Part shown: positions 7,586 through 16,735 of the stretch, piece after piece
Layout: each line of letters opens with the position of its first letter
Numbering within the stretch: the first letter of the stretch is position 1
DNA from: Bacteroidales bacterium
Lineage (GTDB): Bacteria > Bacteroidota > Bacteroidia > Bacteroidales > Tenuifilaceae
Direction: 5' to 3'
Assembly (NCBI GenBank): GCA_020636845.1
Contig: JACJXD010000005.1
Location: 1 to 64,000, forward strand
Length of the DNA: 64,000 bases
Made by a program: the position numbers and the translations under genes
Notes under the pieces: generated by a model
Database searches by the model: none
Seen by the model: only the letters and a program-made list of their open reading frames with translations
Told to the model about the DNA's origin: nothing

Positions 7586-9067
7586 GTGAAAACTTTACAT
7601 AAATTTATTCTTCGTTCCTACCTAGGTCCATTGGTGTTGACTTTTTTCATTACCATGTTCATACTGCTAATGCAGTTTCTGTGGAAGTACATCGACGACT
7701 TGGTAGGTAAAGGATTAAGTTGGGACGTTATATCTGAATTGCTTTTATACGCCGGGGCCAGTTTGGTTCCTATGGCACTACCATTAGCTACTCTTTTGGC
7801 CTCGTTAATGACCATGGGAAATCTTGGTGAAAACAATGAATTGTTAGCCATGAAATCGGCAGGGATTTCACTTCCTCGAATATTATCTCCTCTTATTGTT
7901 ATCACAATTTTTATAAGCATTGGGGCTTTTTTCTTTTCGAACAACGTTCTGCCATACACAAACCTAAAAATATCCTCTCTCCTTTACTCCGTAAAACAGC
8001 AAAAGCCAGATTTAATAATAAAAAAGGGTGTATTTACCAATTTAGTAGAGGGATACAGCATTAAAGTTTCCGACAAAGACCCCAAAACAGGAAAGTTGCG
8101 CAATATTTTAATTTACGACCATAGCTCCGATAACGGAAACACGGCAGTAACCTTTGCCGATTCCGGTTATATGAAACCAACATCCGATCAAAAATTTTTA
8201 GTAGCAACTCTCTACACTGGTTATTCATATAAGGAAGTAACTTCAAAAAAAAATGTAAGGCCAAGTAAAGACAATAATCTTCCTGCACAAAAGCAACTTT
8301 TCGAAAAAGAAGTTATAGTATTCGAACTAAAAGGATTTGGGTTACACCGCACCGATGAAAGTTTCTTCAAGGACAGCTATCAGGTTCTTAACTTAAATCA
8401 ACTTCAAAAGGCAAAGGATTCTCTATCCCTATCCTTGTCGCAACAAGTAAACAGTTTTTCGGCCAGCTTGGCTAACAACAGCATTATGCGCAATCCAAAC
8501 TGGCATCGTATGGAAAGGGTAAAAGATACTACTATAAAAAAGAAATACGCTATTAATCTTGATTCACTATACAACACGCTTCCACTCGCTCAAAAGCACA
8601 TAGCAATATCCAGAGCGCTAGACCATGCCCGATCTACTAAAAGTTATGTTTCGTCAACCGTTGATGAACTGCATTACAAGGAAAAGTACATTGCACGGCA
8701 TAAAATTGAGTGGAACCGAAAATTTACCCTTTCGTTTGCATGTTTTGTCTTCTTCTTTATAGGGGCACCTCTTGGAGCCATAATCCGTAAAGGAGGGTTA
8801 GGAACCCCTGTGGTTATATCGGTACTATTCTTTGTTATATACTACATTATAACCATTACCGGTGAAAAATTTGCACGGGAGTTATACTGGAATCCCGCGC
8901 TGGGTATGTGGATTTCTTCGTTTATTCTACTCCCATTAGGAATATTTCTGTCCTATAAGGCCACCACAGATTCCGTGCTAATGAATGCTGACTTTTACAT
9001 TGAAGCAATAAAAAAACTTGCCACCTTAAAAAACTTTTTAAAGAAGAAGTTTAAACATCAACAGTAA
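7586..9067 (+). CDS. LptF/LptG-family LPS export permease (YjgP/YjgQ)
   Basis: This 493-residue inner-membrane protein belongs to the family that, with the LptB ATPase, extracts lipopolysaccharide and drives it through the Lpt bridge. The N-terminal half has TM helices near residues 12-35, 55-85 and 100-125, including the family pattern PMALPLATLLASLMTMGNLGENNELLAMKSAGIS. A large periplasmic beta-jellyroll follows (about 130-370). Three TM helices near 380-460 contain FFFIGAPLGAIIRKGGLG. Translation starts at GTG (7586); no in-frame ATG gives a better N-terminus. LptF versus LptG cannot be settled by eye; Bacteroidota genomes carry more than one paralogue. Two glycosyltransferase genes follow, giving an envelope-related cluster. 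Confidence 0.9.
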   Translation: MKTLHKFILRSYLGPLVLTFFITMFILLMQFLWKYIDDLVGKGLSWDVISELLLYAGASLVPMALPLATLLASLMTMGNLGENNELLAMKSAGISLPRILSPLIVITIFISIGAFFFSNNVLPYTNLKISSLLYSVKQQKPDLIIKKGVFTNLVEGYSIKVSDKDPKTGKLRNILIYDHSSDNGNTAVTFADSGYMKPTSDQKFLVATLYTGYSYKEVTSKKNVRPSKDNNLPAQKQLFEKEVIVFELKGFGLHRTDESFFKDSYQVLNLNQLQKAKDSLSLSLSQQVNSFSASLANNSIMRNPNWHRMERVKDTTIKKKYAINLDSLYNTLPLAQKHIAISRALDHARSTKSYVSSTVDELHYKEKYIARHKIEWNRKFTLSFACFVFFFIGAPLGAIIRKGGLGTPVVISVLFFVIYYIITITGEKFARELYWNPALGMWISSFILLPLGIFLSYKATTDSVLMNADFYIEAIKKLATLKNFLKKKFKHQQ

Positions 9068-9105
9068 ACCCGATTATTTATTTTTCATTCCAACTAACGT
9101 ACAGC

Positions 9106-10329
9106 ATGAGAATTCTTGTTATTTCGCACAAACCCCCTTACCCTCCCGTTGATGGCGGATGTCTTGCAACCCTGAACATGTGCATTGGATTAGCAGACGC
9201 CGGAAATGAAGTTTTTGTTCTCACGCTAAGCACCCCTAAGCATCCCAGTTCCATTGAACGCATCCCTAACGATATTCAGCGGAAAATAAACTTTGAAATA
9301 CACTCCATTCCACTCATCACCAATGTATTTGGATATATTACAAACTTCTTTTTTACCCGAATTCCATATACCATTCAGCGTTACAAAAAAAACTCATTTA
9401 AGTGGATAATACGAAGAACACTGCGTTACTCCCACTTCGATGTTGTTCAACTGGAAGGGTTATACCTATACCCATACATCAAAGGCATTCGTAAAAACTA
9501 CACTGGCAAGATAGCCTTTCGTGCTCATAATGTGGAGCACCAAATTTGGCAAACACTTGCCTCCGAGGAAAAAAACAGGTTTAAGGCTGCTTACTTTGGG
9601 GTTTTAACCCGACGCTTGGCTAGAATTGAAAAGAAAGTACACAAAAAAGTTGACGCATTGGTTGCCATTAGCCAACCAGATCTCGAATGGTTTACCGATA
9701 ACGGCTTTTCAAAACCCTCAATATGTGTTCCGGTAGGTTACTTCTTTAAAAATCGTTTGAAAGATAATGCGTACAAGGCATCGGACAAACCTGTTATTTG
9801 TTACATTGGAGCTCTCGATTGGCGTCCTAATACAGACGGTTTGATATGGTTTATCGATTGGGTTTGGCCACGTATTCAATCGATGATTCCCGATATTGAA
9901 TTTCACATCGCAGGAAAAAATGCCAGCGAAACCCTTGCCGAACGGTTGATGATTGAGCGAAATATCATTTTTCACGGACAGGTAGCCGATTCGTCCGAGT
10001 TTATTCAGGAATACCCTATAATGGTGGTACCCTTATTTTCGGGAAGCGGAATCCGGGTAAAAATTATCGAAGGGATGTTTTTACAAAGGGCCATTGTTGC
10101 CACCAGTATGGCTGTAAAAGGAATTGAGGTGGTGAACAACGAACATATTCTAATTGCCGATACTCCCGAAAGTTTTGCCGAAACAGTTTACAATTTGGTT
10201 AAGGCTCCTCACGAAGGAAAACGAATTGCCGAGAATGCCAAGAATTTTGCCTACCAAAACTTTGATGCCACAGTGCTCGCCAGTAAGTTGACAAATTTCT
10301 ACAAATCCCTGTTAAGTAATGATCTTTAA
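9106..10329 (+). CDS. Glycosyltransferase family 4 protein
   Basis: A 407-residue GT-B fold enzyme predicted to transfer a sugar from a nucleotide donor during surface-glycan synthesis. The N-terminal Rossmann domain opens MRILVISHKPPYPPVDGGC, with the Gly-rich loop used by GT4 enzymes. The C-terminal donor domain carries CYIGALDWRPNTDGLIWF and the segment LFSGSGIRVKIIEGM, whose Glu fills the usual nucleotide-sugar-contacting position. It is probably a peripheral membrane protein on the cytoplasmic face. The donor and acceptor cannot be deduced. The stop codon overlaps the next gene by 11 bp, so the two glycosyltransferases are co-translated. Confidence 0.9.
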   Translation: MRILVISHKPPYPPVDGGCLATLNMCIGLADAGNEVFVLTLSTPKHPSSIERIPNDIQRKINFEIHSIPLITNVFGYITNFFFTRIPYTIQRYKKNSFKWIIRRTLRYSHFDVVQLEGLYLYPYIKGIRKNYTGKIAFRAHNVEHQIWQTLASEEKNRFKAAYFGVLTRRLARIEKKVHKKVDALVAISQPDLEWFTDNGFSKPSICVPVGYFFKNRLKDNAYKASDKPVICYIGALDWRPNTDGLIWFIDWVWPRIQSMIPDIEFHIAGKNASETLAERLMIERNIIFHGQVADSSEFIQEYPIMVVPLFSGSGIRVKIIEGMFLQRAIVATSMAVKGIEVVNNEHILIADTPESFAETVYNLVKAPHEGKRIAENAKNFAYQNFDATVLASKLTNFYKSLLSNDL

Positions 10330-11506
10330 AACAATTTTTTGGATTATAGTTGTTTTAGTAATATACACCTACATAGGTTATACTTTTTTACTTTGGATTT
10401 GTAGCGCAGTAAAAAAACTTTTTCAGAAGAGTTTAAACAATCCCGTAAATGCCGAATTCTATCCTGAAATAACCATTGTAATTGCTGCATATAACGAGGA
10501 AGAATACATACACGAAAAAATAGCCAATACACAAAACCTGAACTACCCCAAAGATAAAATCAAGCAAGTTTGGGTAAACGACGGTAGTTCCGATAAAACA
10601 AGCGATATACTTAAACAGCATCCCGACATTCTGCTGATAAATAACGAACATCGTTCCGGTAAATCGGCTTCGTTAAACGTTGCCATGAACAATGTTTCCA
10701 CTCCCTTTACTCTTTTTTCCGACGCTAATGCCATGCTCCATCCCGATGCAATAATCGAAGTGCTCAAACCATTTAACGATTCTAAAGTGGGCTGCGTTGC
10801 CGGTCAGAAAAAGATTCTTTGGAAAACCGACGACAACTCTGCTTCGAAAGGCGAAGGAATTTACTGGCAATACGAATCGTACATCAAACAATTAGAATCC
10901 TCCATTGGCTCGACGCTTTCCGCCACCGGAGAACTTTACGCCATTAAAACCGAATTATTTCACCCAATAGCAGGCGACACCATTTTAGACGATTTCGAAA
11001 TATCGGCCAATATTGCCCTTAACGGTTATCGGGTAAAATTTGCCGGTAAGGCAATTGCTACCGAATCCGGATCGGCCAACATAGCCGAAGAGGCAAAACG
11101 CAAGGTTCGTATTGCCGCCGGTGATTTTCAATCGTTAAAACGTAACATTCAGCTAATTAATCCTTTCAAAAATTTTGAACTCGCATTTAAATTCATTTCA
11201 CATAAACTTTTACGATGGATTATTGTTCCTCCAGCGTTACTTTTACTCCCCTTACTAAACCTGATTATTCTGCTAAAAAATTTTAGCAACCCAATTTACC
11301 TTACCACGTTCTTTTTACTTATTGGCTTTTACCTGTTGTGTTTAATAGGATATTTACTTCGAAACAGGAAAAATGCTCCGTCCCCGTTAATTTTTCCTTA
11401 CTACCTTTTTATGATGAATATGTCCATAATAAAAGGTTTTGCAAGATTTTTACAGAACAGGCAAAACACGCTATGGGTAAAGGCAAAACGAAAAACTAAT
11501 TTTTAA
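10319..11506 (+). CDS. Membrane glycosyltransferase family 2 protein
   Basis: A 395-residue GT-A fold enzyme anchored by one N-terminal TM helix (about residues 4-28) and three C-terminal helices (about 295-380). The catalytic domain shows ITIVIAAYNEEEYI, the NDGSSDKT nucleotide-binding loop, the acidic FSDAN (the DxD position) and, late in the domain, LDDFEISANIALNGYRV. The spacing and tail resemble poly-beta-1,6-GlcNAc synthase/hyaluronan-synthase-like processive transferases, but no QxxRW is evident (KRKVRIAAGDFQSL occupies that area). A non-processive or modified enzyme is therefore possible. It is coupled to the upstream GT4 gene by an 11-bp overlap. Confidence 0.9.
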   Translation: MIFKTIFWIIVVLVIYTYIGYTFLLWICSAVKKLFQKSLNNPVNAEFYPEITIVIAAYNEEEYIHEKIANTQNLNYPKDKIKQVWVNDGSSDKTSDILKQHPDILLINNEHRSGKSASLNVAMNNVSTPFTLFSDANAMLHPDAIIEVLKPFNDSKVGCVAGQKKILWKTDDNSASKGEGIYWQYESYIKQLESSIGSTLSATGELYAIKTELFHPIAGDTILDDFEISANIALNGYRVKFAGKAIATESGSANIAEEAKRKVRIAAGDFQSLKRNIQLINPFKNFELAFKFISHKLLRWIIVPPALLLLPLLNLIILLKNFSNPIYLTTFFLLIGFYLLCLIGYLLRNRKNAPSPLIFPYYLFMMNMSIIKGFARFLQNRQNTLWVKAKRKTNF

Positions 11507-11531
11507 TTAAGTTTTTTTAGCAAGGTTATAT

Positions 11532-11539
11532 TATTTTTG
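11532..11539 (+). promoter_or_regulatory. Candidate -7 box for ribBA
   Basis: TATTTTTG fits TAnnTTTG, 33 bp before the ribBA ATG, with a T-rich -33 region (GTTTTTTT at 11511). No FMN-riboswitch-like structure is apparent in this short leader. Confidence 0.4.
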
Positions 11540-11572
11540 TAAAGACTAAATTTAAATAAAGCCACCAATAAA

Positions 11573-12811
11573 ATGACAAGTGATACTGAATTGAAGTTAA
11601 ATTCCATTGGAGAAGCGGTTGAAGATCTTCGAAACGGAAAGGTTATTATTGTTGTTGATGACGAAGACAGAGAAAACGAAGGCGATTTTATTGCAGCAGC
11701 AGAACTTATTACCCCTGAAATAGTAAACTTTATGGCCACACACGGTCGTGGCTTAATTTGCGTATCGTTACCGGAAAACCGTTGCGATCAGCTGGATTTA
11801 CAAATGATGGTTGGACGCAACACTGCCTTGCATAATACGGCATTCACAGTATCGGTCGATTTATTAGGAAATGGTTGTACCACCGGAATATCCGCTTTCG
11901 ACAGGGCTAAAACGGTTAGGGCGCTTATCGACCCAAAAACAAAGCCGGAAGACCTTGCCCGGCCGGGTCATATATTTCCATTACGTTCCAAGAACAAAGG
12001 AGTTTTACGCCGCGCAGGACATACGGAAGCCGCTCTCGATTTAACCCGCTTGGCAGGATTAACGCCGGGTGGCGTACTGGTTGAAATTATGAACGAAGAC
12101 GGTTCGATGGCCCGCTTACCGCAACTCATGGTTATTGCAAAAAAGTTCAACCTGAAAATTATTTCCATCAAGGATTTAATTGCTCAATTACTAAATACCG
12201 AAAGCATTGTTGAAAAAGGGGTAAAGGTTAAACTTCCTACCGAATATGGCAATTTCGAATTAATTCCTTTCCGCCAGAAATCGAATGGGCTGGAACACGT
12301 TGCCTTAATTAAAGGCACATGGGAACCCGACGAGCCTGTTTTGGTTCGGGTACACTCGTCGTGTGTTACCGGCGATATTTTTGGTTCGTACCGTTGCGAC
12401 TGTGGACCTCAACTCCATAACGCAATGCAAATGATTGAAAAGGAAGGAAGAGGTGTTTTGGTTTACCTCAACCAGGAAGGAAGGGGCATTGGCCTTTTCA
12501 ATAAAATTCACGCATATAAATTACAGGAACAAGGGTTGGACACCGTTGAAGCCAACGTCGAACTGGGATTTAAACCCGACGAACGCGACTATGGCGTTGG
12601 TGCCAGCATTCTTCGCGAAGTTGGAGTAAAAAATATCAAGTTAATTACCAACAACCCTAAAAAGATGAAAGGGCTAGAAGGATACGGACTTAAGGTTGTC
12701 GAGAATATTCCTTTGGTTATCCCGCCAAACCCATTCAACGAATTTTACCTGAAAACAAAGCACGAAAAAATGGGGCATATTCATCTTTTCAGCGACGAAA
12801 AACATTCGTAA
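11573..12811 (+). CDS. ribBA: Bifunctional DHBP synthase / GTP cyclohydrolase II
   Basis: This 412-residue fusion catalyses two committed steps of riboflavin synthesis. The N-terminal RibB half (about 1-205) makes 3,4-dihydroxy-2-butanone 4-phosphate from ribulose 5-phosphate. It contains [13 protein letters not shown] (metal and substrate acidic residues) and the [11 protein letters not shown] loop. The C-terminal RibA half opens the GTP imidazole ring. It contains the zinc cysteines in [20 protein letters not shown], the GTP-binding NQEGRGIGL and a final [14 protein letters not shown]. Both sets of active-site residues are present, so both activities are expected. Fmt follows after 13 bp, suggesting one transcript. 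Confidence 0.97.
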   Translation: MTSDTELKLNSIGEAVEDLRNGKVIIVVDDEDRENEGDFIAAAELITPEIVNFMATHGRGLICVSLPENRCDQLDLQMMVGRNTALHNTAFTVSVDLLGNGCTTGISAFDRAKTVRALIDPKTKPEDLARPGHIFPLRSKNKGVLRRAGHTEAALDLTRLAGLTPGGVLVEIMNEDGSMARLPQLMVIAKKFNLKIISIKDLIAQLLNTESIVEKGVKVKLPTEYGNFELIPFRQKSNGLEHVALIKGTWEPDEPVLVRVHSSCVTGDIFGSYRCDCGPQLHNAMQMIEKEGRGVLVYLNQEGRGIGLFNKIHAYKLQEQGLDTVEANVELGFKPDERDYGVGASILREVGVKNIKLITNNPKKMKGLEGYGLKVVENIPLVIPPNPFNEFYLKTKHEKMGHIHLFSDEKHS

Positions 12812-12824
12812 AAACAGCCATTTC

Positions 12825-13796
12825 ATGCAAGAACCTAGAATAATTTACATGGGGACTCCGGACTTTGCCGTTGCTCCCCTTAAGTTGTTGGTTGAATCGG
12901 GATACAACGTTCTAAGCGTTGTTACTGTTCCCGACAAACCTGCCGGACGTGGCTTAAAAATTCAACAATCACCAGTAAAAGTATATGCTGTTGAAAAAGG
13001 AATTCCCGTTTTACAACCGGACAAGTTAAAATCTCCCGATTTTGTAGAGGCAATAAAACAACTTAAACCCGATATAGCCGTTGTGGTTGCCTTCCGTATG
13101 TTACCTAAAGAAATATGGAGCATTCCAAGTCTTGGCACATTTAACCTACACGCTTCGCTTTTGCCGCAATACAGGGGTGCCGCCCCTATAAACTGGGCCA
13201 TTATAAACGGCGAAAGCATATCGGGAGTAACCACATTCCTTATTGACGAACAAATTGATACGGGAAATATTTTACTTCAAAAAGAAGTTCCCATATTAAA
13301 TACCGACAACGCCGGCGATTTGCACGACAACCTCATGCTGGCTGGAGCACCATTGGTAGTTGAGACCGTTAACTTACTTTTTAGCAATAGGGCTAAACCT
13401 GTTTCGCAAAATAACCTCAACATATCCAATAGCCTTAAACCGGCTCCCAAAATTTTTAAGGATACCTGTAAAATAGATTGGACACTAAATATCGATTCCG
13501 TTTATAACCTAATACGAGGGTTAAGCCCTTACCCTACTGCATGGAGCGAAATGGAAATTAACAACGGCACAGAAAAATCTATTACCTCCGTAAAGATATT
13601 CAGTACCGATAAAGAAATTTCTAACCATAGCCTAAAAGCAGGAACCATTGTTACCGATGGGAAAAAACAGTTAAAAGTAGCCTGTTCAAACGGTTTCATC
13701 GCTATAAAAAACATACAACTGGCAGGTAAAAAAAGGCTCTCCATAGATGAATTTTTAAGGGGAACCCAGAATCTGAAATTAATCCGAATGCTATAA
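12825..13796 (+). CDS. fmt: Methionyl-tRNA formyltransferase
   Basis: The 323-residue enzyme formylates Met-tRNAfMet with 10-formyl-THF for translation initiation. Seen are IYMGTPDFAVAPL at the N-terminus, the catalytic block TFNLHASLLPQYRGAAPINW (Asn and His of the active site plus the SLLP loop), and the Asp in FLIDEQIDTGNIL. The C-terminal OB-like tRNA-binding domain covers about residues 205-315. Length is standard. Its last 6 bp overlap the end of the convergent glucosaminidase gene, with no terminator visible between them. Confidence 0.97.
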   Translation: MQEPRIIYMGTPDFAVAPLKLLVESGYNVLSVVTVPDKPAGRGLKIQQSPVKVYAVEKGIPVLQPDKLKSPDFVEAIKQLKPDIAVVVAFRMLPKEIWSIPSLGTFNLHASLLPQYRGAAPINWAIINGESISGVTTFLIDEQIDTGNILLQKEVPILNTDNAGDLHDNLMLAGAPLVVETVNLLFSNRAKPVSQNNLNISNSLKPAPKIFKDTCKIDWTLNIDSVYNLIRGLSPYPTAWSEMEINNGTEKSITSVKIFSTDKEISNHSLKAGTIVTDGKKQLKVACSNGFIAIKNIQLAGKKRLSIDEFLRGTQNLKLIRML

Positions 13797-14729
13797 GGGT
13801 TTCTTTCTGCGCAAGTAAAGCACGTCGCCTTCGTGGGGCTGCTCGCCAAAACGCATGTAGTTTTTCCGGTAAAGCAACTTTAACCGAACACCGTATTGCT
13901 GAGAAATTTGATACATTGTTTCTCCCGCTTCAACCTTATGTGTTGAATTACCTCGCGCAGCTCTACGCCGTTTAGGCTGAATATAAAGTTCTTGTCCTGC
14001 CTTCAACGTAGAATCTTTTGTTAAATCGTTATACTTGAAAAGTTGCCAAGGCATTAAATCGAACTCCTTAGTTAAGGATTCGTAAGTATCGCCATCTTCA
14101 ACAACAATATACTTTATTCTATTGCGTACATACACCTCACGAGTGTTGTAAATATCAATTACGTAATTATCAAGATTTTTAGATTTCTTCCTGCTTGGCT
14201 TATTAACTTGAGCAACTGAAACCCCAGTGTCGAAACGGCTTAAGTTATTATCTTCAATAATCTTTATAAGAAGTTGCGGATACCTCGGGTTAGTTGCATA
14301 GCCTGCCTTTTTTAACCCATGCGCCCATGCTTTATAATCGGTTGAGCCTAATTTAAAAAGAAAAGCGTAGCGCTGCGCCGACAGCAAAAATTGACTGTGA
14401 TCGAAAAAGGACTTTTCAGGTTCATCGTATTTTCTAAAACATTCGTGTTTTCTATCATCGTCATGATACATTTTTGCACCAGTCCAATCATTATGACACT
14501 TTATTCCAAAGTGATTATTGGCTTTACGGGCTAACTCACTATTTCCATTATCGCTTTCCAAAAGAGCCTGAGCTAAGGTAATACTTGCCGGAATGCCATA
14601 TTTTTTCATATTATTAATTGCAATAGGCGAATATTTTTCGATGTACTCTTCACGCGAAAGACGATCCTGACTAAATGCAACTATGCTTTGAAAAAGTAAT
14701 GCAAATACAAGCAAATACCTATCAACCAT
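13791..14729 (-). CDS. Secreted glucosaminidase with C-terminal LysM domains
   Basis: From the ATG at 14729 the 312-residue product begins MVDRYLLVFALLFQSIVAFS, a clear signal peptide; the longer frame from 14765 would bury this signal and is less likely. A glucosaminidase (GH73-like) domain covers about residues 25-150. It contains ITLAQALLESDNGNSELA, whose Glu is the likely catalytic acid, and NNHFGIKCHNDWTGAKMYHDDD. Two LysM peptidoglycan-binding repeats follow, around KYIVVEDGDTYESLTKEF and THKVEAGETMYQISQQYGV. It should hydrolyse peptidoglycan glycan strands in the periplasm during wall growth or division. The upstream pseudouridine-synthase gene ends 28 bp inside the 5' side of the longer frame, so the two are probably co-transcribed. 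Confidence 0.9.
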   Translation of the reverse strand: MVDRYLLVFALLFQSIVAFSQDRLSREEYIEKYSPIAINNMKKYGIPASITLAQALLESDNGNSELARKANNHFGIKCHNDWTGAKMYHDDDRKHECFRKYDEPEKSFFDHSQFLLSAQRYAFLFKLGSTDYKAWAHGLKKAGYATNPRYPQLLIKIIEDNNLSRFDTGVSVAQVNKPSRKKSKNLDNYVIDIYNTREVYVRNRIKYIVVEDGDTYESLTKEFDLMPWQLFKYNDLTKDSTLKAGQELYIQPKRRRAARGNSTHKVEAGETMYQISQQYGVRLKLLYRKNYMRFGEQPHEGDVLYLRRKKPL

Positions 14730-14757
14730 AACACTAACGTTTAATATTTTAAAGTTA

Positions 14758-15450
14758 TCACTCAATATTTAAACCCATAAACTCTTTCCAAATGGCATCG
14801 GATGGAGGATTGGCAACTATACGAATCTCTTCGCCAGATATAGGATGAATAAATTCAAAAAGTCTGGAATGCAGATGAATCCCTCCGTCGGGATTGGAGC
14901 GTGGATATCCATACTTAAGATCACCACGAATCGGACAACCAATCTTAGCCAACTGACACCGTATTTGATGATGTCTTCCGGTTATCAGGTCTATTTCGAG
15001 CATATAATAATTCTTAGTCCTTCCAACCAACTTGTACTTCAACTTTGCCTCTTTCGATCCTTTTACAGGCTTACTAAAAACGTAAGATTTATTCTTTTTA
15101 GAATCCCTAACAATATAATTCTCCAGTAAATCGGACTCCTTGGGCGGTTTATTTTTTACAACAGCCCAATACGTTTTCTTTATTTTCCCTTCCTGAAAAA
15201 GGTTGTTAATCCGACTCAGCCCCTTGCTTGTTTTTGCAAACAGAATTACACCGCTAACAGGCCTATCAACCCTATGCGATGCCTCAAGAAAAACGTTTCC
15301 CGGTTTACGATCACGAACCTTTATAAACTGACGCACCTGCTCAATTAACGCTAAATCGCCCGTTTTGTCCTCCTGCACAATATCGCCACAGTTCTTATTT
15401 ACGGCAATATAGTGGTTATCTTCGTATAAAATTCTATTGGAATCTAACAT
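14758..15450 (-). CDS. RluA-family 23S rRNA/tRNA pseudouridine synthase
   Basis: This 230-residue enzyme isomerises uridine to pseudouridine in structured RNA. It has the family motif ASHRVDRPVSGVILFAKT with catalytic Asp62, an early ILYEDNHYIAVNKNCG strand, and the C-terminal substrate-binding segment ITGRHHQIRCQLAKIG. There is no N-terminal S4 domain, so it resembles the short RluA/RluC-like catalytic-domain-only proteins. The exact target uridine cannot be predicted. It sits 17 bp after panB and immediately before the glucosaminidase gene on the same strand. Confidence 0.92.
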   Translation of the reverse strand: MLDSNRILYEDNHYIAVNKNCGDIVQEDKTGDLALIEQVRQFIKVRDRKPGNVFLEASHRVDRPVSGVILFAKTSKGLSRINNLFQEGKIKKTYWAVVKNKPPKESDLLENYIVRDSKKNKSYVFSKPVKGSKEAKLKYKLVGRTKNYYMLEIDLITGRHHQIRCQLAKIGCPIRGDLKYGYPRSNPDGGIHLHSRLFEFIHPISGEEIRIVANPPSDAIWKEFMGLNIE

Positions 15451-15467
15451 TACTACTAATTAAGATG

Positions 15468-16283
15468 TTAATACTGCTCCCTCTCGTTTGGAAAATCTTT
15501 CGATTTCACATCATTTATGTAGGCCTGAAATGAGCCCATCATTTCAGCATATAAATTATGGTATCGGCGTAAAAAGCGCGGCGAAAATTCTTGTGTAATG
15601 CCCAACATATCATGACTTACCAAAACCTGACCGTCCACTCCACCCCCGGCTCCTATACCAATAACAGGAATTTTTAACTCGCTTGCAACCCTTGCTCCAA
15701 GCGAAGCGGGAATTTTTTCGAGTACAAGGGAAAAGCATCCTGCCTTTTCTAAAAGATGTGCATCGTTTGTCAATTTTTGGGCTTCTACCTCATCTTTAGC
15801 TCTAACTACATACGTTCCATACTTATGAATGGATTGTGGCATCAAACCTAAATGTCCCATTACAGGAATGCCAGCCGACAAAATTCGTTGAACTGATTCA
15901 ATAACCTCTTCGCCCCCTTCAAGCTTTACAGCATCGGCACCGCTCTCCTTCATAATCCGAATGGCAGAATTTAATGCCAACTTCGAGTTTCCTTGATAAG
16001 TTCCAAAGGGCAAATCGACAACCACCAAAGCTTTGCTAACTGCTTTAACCACCGAAGTGGCATGGTAAATCATTTGATTCAACGTAATGGGCAATGTAGA
16101 AACGTGTCCGGCCATTACATTCGATGCCGAATCGCCAACCAGTATTACATCGATACCTGCAGCATCTAAAATACGGGCCATCGAGTAATCGTAAGCCGTC
16201 AGCATTGCTATTTTCTCGCCACGCAACTTCATCTCATAAAGTACATGCGTTGTTATCACCCTATTTTTACCTTCAGTTGACAT
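15468..16283 (-). CDS. panB: 3-methyl-2-oxobutanoate hydroxymethyltransferase
   Basis: The ATG at 16283 gives 271 residues beginning [20 protein letters not shown]; an upstream in-frame ATG at 16307 adds eight residues without homology logic. PanB makes ketopantoate from 2-oxoisovalerate and methylene-THF, the first step of pantothenate and CoA synthesis. Seen are [39 protein letters not shown] (metal and substrate binding), [18 protein letters not shown] (Lys and Glu) and GHLGLMPQ. The TIM-barrel order and length match the family. It is the first gene of a minus-strand set with the pseudouridine synthase and glucosaminidase. Confidence 0.97.
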   Translation of the reverse strand: MSTEGKNRVITTHVLYEMKLRGEKIAMLTAYDYSMARILDAAGIDVILVGDSASNVMAGHVSTLPITLNQMIYHATSVVKAVSKALVVVDLPFGTYQGNSKLALNSAIRIMKESGADAVKLEGGEEVIESVQRILSAGIPVMGHLGLMPQSIHKYGTYVVRAKDEVEAQKLTNDAHLLEKAGCFSLVLEKIPASLGARVASELKIPVIGIGAGGGVDGQVLVSHDMLGITQEFSPRFLRRYHNLYAEMMGSFQAYINDVKSKDFPNEREQY

Positions 16284-16735
16284 CACTGCAAAGTTTTGTT
16301 TATACAAAAGTAGTTCTTTAAAACAACTTATTTACAACAAACTTTCCTAAAGTTAATTATTTACACTTCCAAACGCTGCCAATTTGACATCGACGAATCT
16401 AAAGAATATGCCTACTTTTTATGTATCAACACATTACAAAAACATGACACGCACTATATTCATCTGCATAACACTCCAGCATACTTTTAACTTACCAGCA
16501 CAATACTCCTAATAATCTTTTATCGTTCATTCTAAATTGTGTTTTCTTAAATGCTATAAAGTTTAAGTCCTCAACATAGGGCTTTTCTTTTACACCTGAC
16601 AAAATAAATATTGATACGAGTAAAAATATGCCAATTTTTCTGAAAAACTTTATTTTCCTCCAATGGCATAAACCTTGTAAACAGTATAGAGCAATTAAAC
16701 GAATAAAAACTAAAAAACTTAATACTTAATTAAAA
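16284..16735. other. Intergenic region between panB and dnaK
   Basis: This 452-bp AT-rich gap separates divergent panB and dnaK. No CIRCE element (TTAGCACTC-N9-GAGTGCTAA) is visible upstream of dnaK, and no strong TTG-N19-TAnnTTTG promoter stands out. I found no ORF or RNA gene here. Confidence 0.5.

Noticed and set aside
11507..11572. FMN riboswitch before ribBA
   Set aside because: The leader is only about 66 bp and lacks the conserved RFN helices.
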